A stretch of 64,000 bases of DNA from Antedon mediterranea. Taxonomy: Eukaryota; Echinodermata; Crinoidea; Comatulida; Antedonidae. The notes under the pieces were generated by a model. That model was given only the letters and a program-made list of their open reading frames with translations. It had not been told where the DNA came from and did not search any database. Position numbers and translations under genes: made by a program. The stretch covers positions 4,785,001 to 4,849,000 of the forward strand of contig NC_092671.1 in NCBI RefSeq assembly GCF_964355755.1, in the 5' to 3' direction. Below are positions 63,422-64,000 of the stretch, piece after piece (the first letter of the stretch is position 1; every line of letters starts with the position of its first letter).

Positions 63422-63927
63422 AGCTCTTTCTACACTACAAACTAGTTTGACAAAAAAGTGTGATGTACCCTAATATGGTAGTGATATACCCTAATATGGT
63501 AGTGATATACCCTAATATGGTAGTGATATACCCTAATATGGTAGTGATATACCCTAATATGGTAGTGATATACCCTAATATGGTAGTGATATACCCTAAT
63601 ATGGTAGTGATATACCCTAATATGGTAGTGATATACCCTAATATGGTAGTGATATACCCTAATATGGTAGTGATATACCCTAATATGGTAGTGATATACC
63701 CTAATATGGTAGTGATATACCCTAATATGGTAGTGATATACCCTAATATGGTAGTGATATACCCTAATATGGTAGTGATATACCCTAATATGGTAGTGAT
63801 ATACCCTAATATGGTAGTGATATACCCTAATATGGTAGTGATATACCCTAATATGGTAGTGATATACCCTAATATGGTAGTGATATACCCTAATATGGTA
63901 GTGATAGATGATAGTGTATATAAGGCT
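63422..63927. mobile_element. MITE-A copy hosting a minisatellite
   Basis: The left end AGCTCTTTCTACACTACAAA then CTAGTTTGAC matches MITE-A. The right end ATAGTGTATATAAGGCTTT matches the inverted terminus with some changes. The interior is replaced by the 21-bp array. Confidence 0.75.
63466..63906. repeat. 21-bp minisatellite, 21 identical units
   Basis: The unit TACCCTAATATGGTAGTGAT+A is repeated 21 times with no difference that I can find. As 21 is divisible by three, long open frames result on both strands (YPNMVVI and ILGYITT repeats); these are not genes. Two diverged copies of the unit occur inside MITE-A at about 15.96 and 58.73 kb. Confidence 0.97.
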
Positions 63928-64000
63928 TTAGGGACCATGTCAAAATTATTCTACTGCAGTAACTATATTTTGTTTACTTTTTAACTGGTTTATACAACAA

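Noticed and set aside
63435-63984. Two long open frames on opposite strands encoding 7-residue repeats
   Set aside because: They come from a perfect 21-bp tandem array whose unit length is a multiple of three. There is no start context, and the array lies in an intron inside a MITE.

Overview
This is an A+T-rich window of an animal nuclear genome. The genes have many GT-AG introns. The bracketing mobile elements include a Gmr1-type LTR element with integrase before reverse transcriptase, which is known from deuterostomes, and a chimeric 5S rRNA/tRNA SINE of the kind known in the deuterostome Deu-SINE group. Together with short AGGCCT-rich islands and an expanded peptide-type GPCR array, this suggests an invertebrate deuterostome, most likely an echinoderm. 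The species cannot be fixed from the sequence alone.

Layout. 0.5-2.4 kb: a satellite of about 17 units of 106 bp, each with a near-palindrome. 2.8-7.4 kb: a young Mag/SURL-lineage Ty3/Gypsy element with identical 126-bp LTRs, inserted antisense downstream of the last visible exon of an MPPED1/2-type metallophosphoesterase gene (7.5-11.7 kb, minus; 3' end beyond the left edge). 15.0-25.3 kb: a nine-exon CWC25-like splicing-factor gene (plus). Its second intron carries a three-level nest: a MITE, then a Harbinger-like element inside it, then a 6.1-kb Gmr1-like LTR element inside that. 27.4-32.3 kb: GORASP2/GRASP55 (minus, eight exons), convergent with CWC25. 33.1-33.4 kb: two tRNA-Val(AAC) sequences. 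34.9-51.4 kb: an array of intronless class A GPCR genes, all minus: one pseudogene and four intact copies, two of them recent duplicates. Between them lie MITEs, a 1.8-kb long-terminal-inverted-repeat element and a 64-bp minisatellite. 52.1-55.0 kb: TYW5 (minus, eight exons). 56.0 kb to the right edge: a large KIAA2012-like gene (plus, at least 13 exons, 3' end off the window), divergent from TYW5. Its introns hold several MITEs, a composite SINE and a perfect 21-copy minisatellite grown inside a MITE.

The genes do not form a pathway. They are ordinary eukaryotic neighbours in head-to-head pairs (MPPED/CWC25, TYW5/KIAA2012-like) and one tail-to-tail pair (CWC25/GORASP2). Exon joins for CWC25, GORASP2, TYW5 and the KIAA2012-like gene were checked by hand for splice sites and phase, and every join keeps frame. 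No prokaryotic system, CRISPR array or operon is present. The most unusual content is the GPCR family with altered signature motifs, the CWC25 gene without its usual N-terminal domain, the nested mobile elements, the palindromic satellite and the MITE-born minisatellite.
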